From NCBI RefSeq assembly GCF_963676735.1, contig NZ_OY781464.1:3009001-3073000 (forward strand): DNA of 64,000 nt, given 5' to 3'. Under the pieces are notes generated by a model. That model saw only the letters and a list, made by a program, of their open reading frames with translations. It was not told the DNA's origin and ran no database searches. The position numbers and the translations under genes are program-made. This document shows positions 24,717 through 31,845 of this stretch, in pieces (positions within the stretch are counted from its first letter, which is position 1; every line of letters starts with the position of its first letter). The DNA comes from an uncultured Draconibacterium sp. (GTDB lineage Bacteria > Bacteroidota > Bacteroidia > Bacteroidales > Prolixibacteraceae).

Positions 24717-25127
24717 CTAAAAATTATTTCTGAAAGTTAAAGTTGTTCCTTTCCCCACCTCGCTTTCAATCTGAAACTCGTCGGTGTTTTTTTTAATATT
24801 CGGCAATCCCATTCCGGCACCAAAACCCATATTCCGCACAGCTTTTGAAGCTGTGGAAAAGCCTTCCTGCATGGCTTTTTTTATGTCTTCAATACCCGGC
24901 CCTTCGTCTTTAACCACCACGCTTATACCCGATTCATCAATTTCAGCTAGCAATTTTCCTCCAACCGAGTGGGCTACAATATTAACTTCGGCCTCGTATA
25001 TAGCCACAACAATCCGTTTAATCACCTTAGGTTCAACCTGTAATTGTTTCAGCATTTTTTTTATTTGGCTCGATGCTTTACCGGCCATACCAAAATCGCC
25101 ACTCGCTATGTCAAATTCTAATTTCAT
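24717..25127 (-). CDS. RsbW/SpoIIAB-like HATPase (serine kinase family)
   Basis: 136 residues, the size of anti-sigma serine kinases. N box with YEAEVNIVAHS, G1 box DEGPGIEDI and G2 box GFGAGMGLPNIKK, then a final strand IESEVGKGTTLTF. These are RsbT/RsbW-type ATPase motifs. Its stop is three bases before the HydS-like gene, and it overlaps the upstream DRTGG gene by one base. With the SpoIIE phosphatase encoded across the divergent promoter it could form a kinase/phosphatase pair; the phosphorylated substrate is not obvious. Confidence 0.85.
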   Translation of the reverse strand: MKLEFDIASGDFGMAGKASSQIKKMLKQLQVEPKVIKRIVVAIYEAEVNIVAHSVGGKLLAEIDESGISVVVKDEGPGIEDIKKAMQEGFSTASKAVRNMGFGAGMGLPNIKKNTDEFQIESEVGKGTTLTFRNNF

Positions 25128-25471
25128 TAATAAACCGGTTCCAATCCGTTTTCGTACAATACTCCACTTGATCGGTAAATCGAAAAGGCGGTTTCAAGCA
25201 ATACAAGACCAATTTCGTTGGCCAGCTCAATCATTTCCGGGCTTGCTTTTTTATTTCGGGCCAGTAAAACCACTTCAATGTCGGCCATTTCGGCGGTTCG
25301 CACCAGCTGCACATTTGCCAAACCTGTAATTAGTAAAATATGCTCGGTATCGAGTGTTAAAACATCGCTCATTAAATCAGAGCTAAAAGCTTTCTGCAAA
25401 TCATGGTCGGTTTTGGTATCGCCGGCCACCACATTTGCCTGGGTCAAATCTATAATATCAGTTAATCTCAC
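25127..25471 (-). CDS. DRTGG-domain protein, first gene of the hydrogenase operon
   Basis: 114 residues starting at a GTG (25471); no in-frame ATG exists before the upstream stop. Fold as in the second DRTGG protein: LTDIIDLTQANVVAG, then SDLMSDVLTLDTEHILLITGL and a C-terminal helix with LANEIGLVLLET. A TATCTTTG promoter element lies 23 bases upstream. Two different DRTGG proteins in one operon suggest a paired or heteromeric regulator (inference). Confidence 0.8.
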   Translation of the reverse strand: MRLTDIIDLTQANVVAGDTKTDHDLQKAFSSDLMSDVLTLDTEHILLITGLANVQLVRTAEMADIEVVLLARNKKASPEMIELANEIGLVLLETAFSIYRSSGVLYENGLEPVY

Positions 25472-25493
25472 CTGGTTAGTTTATATATCGGCA

Positions 25494-25501
25494 CAAAGAT
25501 A
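25494..25501 (-). promoter_or_regulatory. Promoter -7 element of the hydrogenase operon
   Basis: The minus strand reads TATCTTTG, matching TAnnTTTG, 22 bases before the GTG start. No good TTTG at -33, which would fit a promoter needing an activator. Confidence 0.55.
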
Positions 25502-25509
25502 AGTGTACA

Positions 25510-25542
25510 GCATGTTATTTATGCTTTTAAGCGGCATGTTAT
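25510..25542. repeat. Direct repeat GCATGTTAT upstream of the hydrogenase operon
   Basis: Two exact copies of GCATGTTAT at 25510-25518 and 25534-25542, 24 bases apart, placed over the -20 to -45 part of the hydrogenase promoter. A possible two-site operator. Confidence 0.4.
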
Positions 25543-25660
25543 ACCGAATTTATAATGATTAAAAACAAGCAACACAAGGCTTTAATCTTAAACCACTGAA
25601 AAACCTGCAAAGTGTGTTTTTAAGCAATTAATTAAAATATAGCAAGGATGGGGTTTTAAA

Positions 25661-25691
25661 TACCTCTTAAATTGTTTATTTTTCAGAGGTA
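25661..25691. promoter_or_regulatory. Interrupted palindrome before the PAS gene
   Basis: TACCTCT (25661-25667) and AGAGGTA (25685-25691) form perfect seven-base arms around 17 A/T-rich bases, ending 19 bases before the ATG of the PAS protein. It could be an operator or a leader hairpin. Confidence 0.35.
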
Positions 25692-25710
25692 AAACAAGAA
25701 AAATCAAAAC

Positions 25711-26643
25711 ATGATTTACGATAAAGACTCATTTCTGACGGGCAATATCGACGATCCGGCCATCCATCAGAAAATTATAGATGCCCTCCCCATTCCTATT
25801 TTTTACCGCAACACAGAAGGTGTTTACCAAATGTGCAATGCAGCCCACGAAAAATTTACAGGCAAAACCAAAGAGCAGATTGTTGGCAAACCTTTACACG
25901 AAGTGCATGTAAAAGAAATGGCCGATAAATACATGGCTCAGGATAAAGAACTGATTGCAAACCCTGATGTACAAGTTTATAATACGCAGGTACGCCATGG
26001 CGATGGCACTTCACATCATGTTATTTTAAACAAAGCCGTTATTCGCGACAACGAAAACAAAATTGTGGGTATTGTTGGTTCGATTAATGATGTATCCGAA
26101 CTGAAACGAACTGAAAAACGCCTGGAAAAAGCACAGGAAACAATGCGCGTATCGTCGCAAATGATTCATAAAATTTCGTCAGGAATTGTAATGGTTGACA
26201 GCGACTTTAAGATTGTGGATTCGAACGAATATTTTGCCAAACTAATGGGGGAAGATGCCGAGGAGTTGTATGAAACAATACCGGGGCTAACCGGCGCCGA
26301 TGCAAAAGGGCTGGTACCTGATGTGGTTTTTAAAATGATTTCGAGCGTATTATCGTCGGGGGATGAGCTGTCAGAACGCGATTTAAAATTCCATAACAAA
26401 CTTATGCACGTTTCGGTGCGCACTTTGTATAAAAACAAAGTTGTTGGGGTTGTTTTTCGGGATATGTCGGCCCCCATGCTTGTGCAGGACGAAATAATAA
26501 ACCGCGCACGAAAAATCAACAAACAAAATATTGAAACCGTGCAAAAAATTGCCTTTCTGCTCGGAGAGAATGCTGCTGAAACAGAAGAACTTTTGAATTC
26601 TATAATTGAAACCTATCGCTATGGTGACGACGACAAATCCTGA
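25711..26643 (+). CDS. Two-PAS-domain sensor protein
   Basis: 310 residues. A first PAS domain (about 20-135) with PIPIFYRNTEGVYQMCNAAHE and an IVGIVGSINDVSE end, a short coiled linker, and a second PAS-like domain (about 145-265) with SGIVMVDSDFKIVDSNEYF and VVGVVFRDMSA. The C-terminal helix (about 270-305) reads RARKINKQNIETVQKIAFLLGENAAETEELL. No output domain of its own, no signal peptide. It overlaps the SpoIIE phosphatase gene by 23 bases, so it is the likely input partner. Divergent from the hydrogenase operon. Confidence 0.85.
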   Translation: MIYDKDSFLTGNIDDPAIHQKIIDALPIPIFYRNTEGVYQMCNAAHEKFTGKTKEQIVGKPLHEVHVKEMADKYMAQDKELIANPDVQVYNTQVRHGDGTSHHVILNKAVIRDNENKIVGIVGSINDVSELKRTEKRLEKAQETMRVSSQMIHKISSGIVMVDSDFKIVDSNEYFAKLMGEDAEELYETIPGLTGADAKGLVPDVVFKMISSVLSSGDELSERDLKFHNKLMHVSVRTLYKNKVVGVVFRDMSAPMLVQDEIINRARKINKQNIETVQKIAFLLGENAAETEELLNSIIETYRYGDDDKS

Positions 26644-27820
26644 CTACCACGTTGAAATCGAGTTTCAGCAAAAAAAACCCAAAGGAGAGATTGCCTGTGG
26701 CGATGTTTTTCAATCGAGCATTATTCGTGAAGAAGGCCGAACAATACTGGTATTAAGCGATGGAATTGGACACGGTATAAAAGCAAGTGTTTTAGCCACA
26801 TTAACGGCAACCATGGCTTTAAAATATTCGATGCTGCATACCAAACCCGAGGTTGCTGCACGTATTATTATGGAAACGCTGCCCAAAAGCAGCGACGGCA
26901 AAGAATCCTATGCCACCTTTACCATTATTGAATTGGATGACGAAGGCCGCACACGTATTGTAAACTACGACAACCCCGGAATTTTAGTGATTAGAAACGG
27001 AGTAGCAATGCAAGGAAAGGAATACCACCTAACCATTGAGGGGGAGGAAAACGAGGGAAAAGTTTTGCACTGCAAAGAGTTTACTGCCCGCAAAGAAGAC
27101 CGCATTATTTTTATGTCGGATGGTGTGCCGCAATCGGGCCTGGGCAACCAACGCTATCCTCTGGGTTGGAGCATGGAAAACGTTGAAGAATTTGCCTTAA
27201 ACCAGATACAACGCATGCCCGACATTTCGGCCACCAAACTGGCCCGGAAAATTATTAACCAGGCTGTAATGAATGATCAGTTTTCGGTAAAAGACGACAC
27301 CAGCTGCGGGGTTATGTATTTTCGCGAACCACGCAAGTTTATGCTAATTACCGGCCCCCCGTTTTACAAAATAAAAGATTTCGATTTTGTAGGTCGCATA
27401 CAGGATTTTGAAGGTAAAAAAATTATTTGCGGAGGTACAACTGCCGAAATTATTGCCCGCGAACTAAACCTTACCGTCGAAATTCAACACGGTAACAAGA
27501 ACCTTGAGGAACTGCCACCCAGTGCGAAAATGAAAGGATTTGAAATGGTTACCGAAGGCATTTTAACACTTGGAAAGGTGGAAGAACTGCTGGAGAATTA
27601 CGATAGCGATACCCGGCTGCACGATACCACTCCTGAACAAATAGTAAAACTATTACTGCAACACGATTGTATTGACATTATTGTTGGTACAAGAATTAAC
27701 TGGGCGCACCAGGATCCGGAACAACCACTGGAACTCGAACTTCGCAAATTTGTGGTAAAACGCATCGTTAAAATACTCATTCACAAGTTTTTCAAAAAAG
27801 TAAAAATTGAATATGTATGA
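26621..27820 (+). CDS. SpoIIE-type PP2C phosphatase with an extra C-terminal domain
   Basis: 399 residues from the ATG at 26621; a TTG 15 bases earlier is less likely. Residues to about 235 are a PP2C/SpoIIE serine phosphatase with metal-binding aspartates in LVLSDGIGHG, FTIIELDDEG, RIIFMSDGVPQSG and KDDTSCGVMYF. The last 165 residues form a second part beginning FMLITGPPFYKIKD with ICGGTTAEIIAREL in it, which I recognise only as the tail of SpoIIE phosphatases found beside [FeFe] hydrogenases. Expected substrate: a phosphorylated partner of the RsbW-like kinase across the divergent promoter. Confidence 0.85.
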   Translation: MVTTTNPDYHVEIEFQQKKPKGEIACGDVFQSSIIREEGRTILVLSDGIGHGIKASVLATLTATMALKYSMLHTKPEVAARIIMETLPKSSDGKESYATFTIIELDDEGRTRIVNYDNPGILVIRNGVAMQGKEYHLTIEGEENEGKVLHCKEFTARKEDRIIFMSDGVPQSGLGNQRYPLGWSMENVEEFALNQIQRMPDISATKLARKIINQAVMNDQFSVKDDTSCGVMYFREPRKFMLITGPPFYKIKDFDFVGRIQDFEGKKIICGGTTAEIIARELNLTVEIQHGNKNLEELPPSAKMKGFEMVTEGILTLGKVEELLENYDSDTRLHDTTPEQIVKLLLQHDCIDIIVGTRINWAHQDPEQPLELELRKFVVKRIVKILIHKFFKKVKIEYV

Positions 27821-27947
27821 TACGCAGCCCCCAAAATTTAAACTATAAAAACAAAGCCACCATTATTTCGTATATTAACATAGTTTAGTGTCTTTTTGAG
27901 GGTTTTAACAGGTTTATTACCGAAATTTGAAAAAACAACACCTGACT

Positions 27948-28562
27948 ATGAAAGCAATTTTAACCATCGTTTTATCTGTACTGATGCTTACTTCTGCGGG
28001 GCAAATCAAACGTTTTCTAATTCAGGCCCGCGTAGTCGACCAAAACAAAAGCCCGATTAGCGATGTCTATATTGTTAATCTCGATAGTCATGAAAAAGAT
28101 ATTAGCCATGAAAATGGTGTTTTCTCTGTTTGGGTTTCTCCCGGCGATTCACTGGTTCTCTCACACATTTCCTATTTCCGAAAAATTGTATCTGTTCATT
28201 CTTTACTGGTCAACCCTGAGGTTGAATTAATTTCTGAAAACGTAGATATCCCGGAAATTACCGTATCGCCTGAGCAAACATCAGATTTAGACCGGGCGCA
28301 AAAAAATCTTGCTTTTATAGAAGAATACAACCCTCCGGTACGAGCCCGAATGCAACTGGAAGAAAGCGACCCGGTAAGTACAATAACTACCGAACATAAC
28401 GACCTCATGCGATCTGAAGCCGCCTCTATTCGAATTGCAAGCTTCTCTCCTTCTGAAAATGTTGGTAAATTATTTACGCGACTAAAGAAAAAAGACCGCT
28501 CTGACGATTACTTCTCTACCCGGAAAACAAAAGAGGAATTTGAAAAGAAACACAATAAATAA
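27948..28562 (+). CDS. Exported protein with a carboxypeptidase-like regulatory domain
   Basis: 204 residues from the ATG at 27948; an in-frame TTG seven codons earlier is rejected because the signal peptide begins here (MKAILTIVLSVLMLTSAGQ). The mature part starts with the beta-sandwich seen at the front of Bacteroidota TonB receptors: FLIQARVVDQNKSPISDVYI, then GVFSVWVSPGDSLVLSHISY. The last 90 residues are charged and probably unfolded, ending KKHNK. It has no barrel or plug, so it is a stand-alone domain protein. Function unknown. Confidence 0.75.
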   Translation: MKAILTIVLSVLMLTSAGQIKRFLIQARVVDQNKSPISDVYIVNLDSHEKDISHENGVFSVWVSPGDSLVLSHISYFRKIVSVHSLLVNPEVELISENVDIPEITVSPEQTSDLDRAQKNLAFIEEYNPPVRARMQLEESDPVSTITTEHNDLMRSEAASIRIASFSPSENVGKLFTRLKKKDRSDDYFSTRKTKEEFEKKHNK

Positions 28563-28612
28563 CAGGCGTTAATTCGTTGATCAATTTATTCCTGTGGACA
28601 ATGAAAAACAAA

Positions 28613-28634
28613 AAGGCCGGCTAATACCGACCTT
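28613..28634 (-). terminator. Terminator after the downstream tRNA-Val
   Basis: Stem AAGGCCGG (28613-28620) and CCGACCTT (28627-28634), eight pairs including one G-T, six-base loop. On the minus strand it directly follows the tRNA 3' end and is followed by TTTTTGTTTTT. Confidence 0.75.
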
Positions 28635-28639
28635 CCTTT

Positions 28640-28717
28640 TGGTGGGGAGTACTGGATTCGAACCAGTGACCCCTTGGGTGTAAACCAAGTGCTCTAAACC
28701 AACTGAGCTAACCCCCC
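28640..28717 (-). tRNA. tRNA-Val (anticodon TAC), downstream copy
   Basis: Minus-strand cloverleaf of 75 bases plus encoded CCA. Acceptor GGGGGGT / ACTCCCC, D arm GCTC...GAGC, anticodon stem CTTGG / CCAAG with loop TTTACAC (anticodon TAC, valine), T arm ACTGG TTCGAAT CCAGT. Identical to the other copy 130 bases away. Confidence 0.97.
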
Positions 28718-28743
28718 GTAATAAATACGTTCTGCAAGAATAA

Positions 28744-28769
28744 AAAAGGTCGAGAATCATCGACCTTTT
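28744..28769 (-). terminator. Terminator between the two tRNA-Val genes
   Basis: Perfect stem AAAAGGTCG (28744-28752) and CGACCTTTT (28761-28769), eight-base loop, T run on the minus strand. It starts at the CCA end of the upstream tRNA. Confidence 0.75.
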
Positions 28770-28846
28770 GGTGGGGAGTACTGGATTCGAACCAGTGACC
28801 CCTTGGGTGTAAACCAAGTGCTCTAAACCAACTGAGCTAACCCCCC
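28769..28846 (-). tRNA. tRNA-Val (anticodon TAC), upstream copy
   Basis: Same sequence as the tRNA at 28640-28717: 75 bases plus CCA, loop TTTACAC giving anticodon TAC. Transcribed on the minus strand from the promoter at 28922-28952. Confidence 0.97.
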
Positions 28847-28848
28847 GT

Positions 28849-28874
28849 TTTTGATTACCTCTCAGTAATCAAAA
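28849..28874. repeat. Perfect hairpin just 5' of the tRNA-Val pair
   Basis: TTTTGATTAC (28849-28858) and GTAATCAAAA (28865-28874), ten pairs with a six-base loop, ending two bases from the tRNA 5' end. It would fold in the precursor next to the RNase P site. Confidence 0.55.
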
Positions 28875-28921
28875 TATATTATTCTTGTTTCTGAACGTGC
28901 CCCCTTTTCAGAAAGGCGCTG

Positions 28922-28952
28922 CAAATATAAAACCTATTTTTAGTTCTGCAAA
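28922..28952 (-). promoter_or_regulatory. Promoter of the tRNA-Val pair
   Basis: On the minus strand TTTG (28952-28949), 19 bases, TATATTTG (28929-28922). An exact match to the Bacteroidota vegetative promoter, about 75 bases upstream of the first tRNA. Confidence 0.75.
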
Positions 28953-28971
28953 AATTTTTAAAAGAAAATTC

Positions 28972-30276
28972 TCAAAGCACTTCTGCCACCACAAAAGTAC
29001 TGCCTCCTACAAAAATCAAATCATTTGTTTCTGCTTGTTTTTTGGCGTACAAAAAAGCATCAGCCACCGAAGCAAACACCTTTCCTTCTAAATTGAATTT
29101 GCCGGCTTTTTCAGCAAGTAACTCAGCTGACATTGCCCGCGGAATAGCGGCTTTTACAAAATAGTAAGTAGCTTCCAATGGCAACAATGCCAGAACTTTA
29201 TCCGGATCTTTATCGCCAACCGTTCCAATAATAAAATATAATTTTTTGTAGGCAGTATTTTTAAGTTGATTTACAATTGCCCGTATTCCATCTTCATTAT
29301 GCCCGGTATCGCAAACTATTAAAGGGTTGGTACCAAGTACCTGCCACCTTCCGAGCAGTCCTGTAGTTTTTATAACATTCGATAATCCATCACGAATATT
29401 ATTATCGGTAATAGAATAGCCTTTAGCGTTTAAAATTTCAATCGATTTTAATACCGCCGGAATATTTTTGTGCTGATACTGCCCCAGCAAGTCAAGTTCT
29501 AATCCCTGAAGCACATCCTGGCCTGTTGCCTGCACACTCAACCGTTGCTTCCCTTTCATTGTTAACATGGCATAATTAACAACATATTCCTGGTCTGAGA
29601 AATGAATGGAAGCACCGGCCTCTTTTGCTTTTTTAGTAAAAACAGCAGCCGTTTCCTGCTGTGAAGTTCCAATAACCACAGGCACATCCTTTTTAATAAC
29701 ACCAGCCTTTTCTGCCGCTATCTCCTCAAAAGTATTTCCCAACAAGTTGGTATGGTCGAGACCAATATTGGTTATAATGCTCAAATCAGGAGTAATTATA
29801 TTGGTTGAATCAAGCCTGCCTCCAAGGCCAACTTCAATCACAGCCACATCCACTTTCCTTTGTGCAAAATAATCAAATGCCAAAGCTACGGTTAGTTCAA
29901 AAAACGAAGGACTAATTTTCCACAATTCGTTGTTAGTTCTAAACGCTCTTACCCAGTCAACAACCATTTCTTCCTCAATCATTTCTCCGTTAATTTTTAT
30001 CCTTTCCCGAAAGTCTTTTAAATGAGGAGAAGTATACAAACCTGTTTTGTAACCGGCAGCTTGCAACACCGATGCCAACATGTGCGACACGGAACCTTTG
30101 CCATTGGTGCCGGCTACATGAATTGTTTTGTAGTTTCGGTGAGGGTGATGATACAATTCATCAAGCTGTAAAGTATTATCAAGGTTATTTTTGTAAGCAG
30201 CCGGCCCTGTTCGCTGAAACACAGGCAACTGCTCAAACAAATAATTTAAAGTCGCTTTATAATCCAATGAAATCAA
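28972..30276 (-). CDS. folC: Bifunctional folylpolyglutamate/dihydrofolate synthase
   Basis: 434 residues. Mur-ligase-type enzyme that adds glutamate to folates. Signatures: HVAGTNGKGSVSHMLASVL (ATP loop), YTSPHLKDFRERI, VEVGLGGRLDSTN, TNIGLDHTNLLG with the AEKAGVIK segment, and a C-terminal domain with CDTGHNEDGI. The start is a TTG (30276 or, nine bases in, 30267); there is no ATG before the upstream stop, and relatives begin with the same DYKATLNYLF. Its promoter region is shared with the divergent PhoH-like gene. Confidence 0.93.
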   Translation of the reverse strand: MISLDYKATLNYLFEQLPVFQRTGPAAYKNNLDNTLQLDELYHHPHRNYKTIHVAGTNGKGSVSHMLASVLQAAGYKTGLYTSPHLKDFRERIKINGEMIEEEMVVDWVRAFRTNNELWKISPSFFELTVALAFDYFAQRKVDVAVIEVGLGGRLDSTNIITPDLSIITNIGLDHTNLLGNTFEEIAAEKAGVIKKDVPVVIGTSQQETAAVFTKKAKEAGASIHFSDQEYVVNYAMLTMKGKQRLSVQATGQDVLQGLELDLLGQYQHKNIPAVLKSIEILNAKGYSITDNNIRDGLSNVIKTTGLLGRWQVLGTNPLIVCDTGHNEDGIRAIVNQLKNTAYKKLYFIIGTVGDKDPDKVLALLPLEATYYFVKAAIPRAMSAELLAEKAGKFNLEGKVFASVADAFLYAKKQAETNDLIFVGGSTFVVAEVL

Positions 30277-30367
30277 TATTTATTAACCGTTACAAGTTTA
30301 TTAATTTTTATCAGACTGCTCCATGTTTCTGGTCAAAATATATACATTTAGAACAAATCAATTATAT

Positions 30368-31699
30368 ATGCTGAGTAAAACTAAAAAGAGTAAAATTTTC
30401 GTTCTCGACACCAACGTAATTTTACACGATCACACCTGTATTTACCAGTTCCAGGATAACGACATTATCCTTCCGATTACAGTACTCGAGGAGCTGGACA
30501 AATTTAAACGAGGAAACGACCTTATCAACTTTCAGGCACGCGAGTTTACCCGGGTGCTCGATGAAATTGTTGGAGATGACATTTTTAACGGAGGAAAATC
30601 ACTTGGGGTAGGAAAAGGCAGACTGCGAATTGAAACAGGCAAACCATTTTCCGACGAACTTAAATCTTCGTTCAGAGAAGACATTCCTGACCACAGGATT
30701 TTGGCCATTGCAGAGTTTACAGCAAAGAACTACCCTAAACGAAAAACCATTTTAATTAGCAAAGACATTAACCTTCGGATGAAGGCCAAGTCGCTGGGAA
30801 TACAAGCAGAGGATTATAAAACCGACCAGGTTACCGATGAAAATATTCTGGATAAAACGGTTACGACCTACGAAGATTTTAGCGATGCGCTAATTGACCA
30901 ATTGTACCAACAAGGATCATTTGCAAAAGCCGATGTTAAAGACTTTTACCCGGAAGCCAATGAATGTTTTATTTTCAGAGGCAACCAATCGAGTGCTTTG
31001 GCACGCTACGACAGTAAATCGGAACGAATCTACCGGGTGGAAAAAACCTCGGCTTACGGAATAAAACCCCGAAACGCCGAACAAACCTTTAGCTTAAACA
31101 TGCTTATGGATCCGGAAGTGAAGCTAATGGCCTTAACAGGTAAAGCAGGAACAGGAAAAACACTGCTGGCATTAGCAGCAGCCATTGAACAGCACCGGCA
31201 ATACGAACAAATTTTACTGGCCCGGCCAATTGTGGCTTTAAGTAACCGCGATATCGGCTATTTGCCTGGCGATGCTAGCGAAAAAATTAATCCGTATATG
31301 CAGCCGCTGTTCGATAACCTTGCGGTAATAAAGCATACCTTTAATCCAAGAAGTAACGAGTACCAGCTTATTGAAGAGATGGTAAAAGATGAAAAACTAA
31401 ACATTACTCCGCTGGCTTACATTCGCGGACGTAGTTTATCCAATGCCTTTTTTATCATCGATGAAGCACAAAACCTAACCCCTCATGAAATAAAAACCAT
31501 TATTACACGTGCAGGCGAAGGCACAAAAATGGTATTTACTGGTGACCTTTGGCAGATTGATTCACCTTATCTTGATATGAAATCAAACGGACTGGCGTAC
31601 ATGACCGACCGTATGCGCAATCAGGAATTATTTGCACATATTAACCTGGTAAAAGGCGAACGTAGCTATCTGGCTGAACTGGCAAGTAACTTGCTGTAA
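30368..31699 (+). CDS. PhoH-like ATPase with N-terminal PIN domain
   Basis: 443 residues from the ATG at 30368; an in-frame ATG 45 bases earlier is possible, but relatives begin near KKSKIFVLDTNVILHDH and an A/T-rich promoter-like stretch lies between the two. The PIN nuclease domain (1-150) has Asp in FVLDTNV and the DHRILAIAEF segment. The PhoH domain follows with Walker A GKAGTGKTLLALAAA, Walker B AFFIIDEAQNLTP and TGDLWQID. A PIN-PhoH protein likely acts on RNA (RNase with ATPase or helicase activity, family knowledge). Confidence 0.92.
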   Translation: MLSKTKKSKIFVLDTNVILHDHTCIYQFQDNDIILPITVLEELDKFKRGNDLINFQAREFTRVLDEIVGDDIFNGGKSLGVGKGRLRIETGKPFSDELKSSFREDIPDHRILAIAEFTAKNYPKRKTILISKDINLRMKAKSLGIQAEDYKTDQVTDENILDKTVTTYEDFSDALIDQLYQQGSFAKADVKDFYPEANECFIFRGNQSSALARYDSKSERIYRVEKTSAYGIKPRNAEQTFSLNMLMDPEVKLMALTGKAGTGKTLLALAAAIEQHRQYEQILLARPIVALSNRDIGYLPGDASEKINPYMQPLFDNLAVIKHTFNPRSNEYQLIEEMVKDEKLNITPLAYIRGRSLSNAFFIIDEAQNLTPHEIKTIITRAGEGTKMVFTGDLWQIDSPYLDMKSNGLAYMTDRMRNQELFAHINLVKGERSYLAELASNLL

Positions 31700-31784
31700 A
31701 GCGTTAAACCAAAATTAAAAGAGAGGCAGATGCTTTTTAAATTCAAGGTGACGTAACTCAGAATAATTGATTCATTAAGAAATA

Positions 31785-31814
31785 TTTGCAATAAGCAGCT
31801 TTTTTCTACCTTTG
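31785..31814 (+). promoter_or_regulatory. Promoter of mtaB
   Basis: TTTG (31785-31788), 18 bases, TACCTTTG (31807-31814). Start codon 31 bases further on. Confidence 0.7.
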
Positions 31815-31845
31815 CAGCCTATTTAGAATTATTCAAGATAGCAAG

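Noticed and set aside
24784..25329. 181-codon plus-strand frame over the RsbW-like and DRTGG genes
   Set aside because: A shadow of two well-supported minus-strand genes.
28581..28817. 78-codon frame with an internal repeat (GVTGSNPVLPTKR) on the minus strand
   Set aside because: The repeat is simply the translation of the two identical tRNA-Val genes, not a protein repeat.
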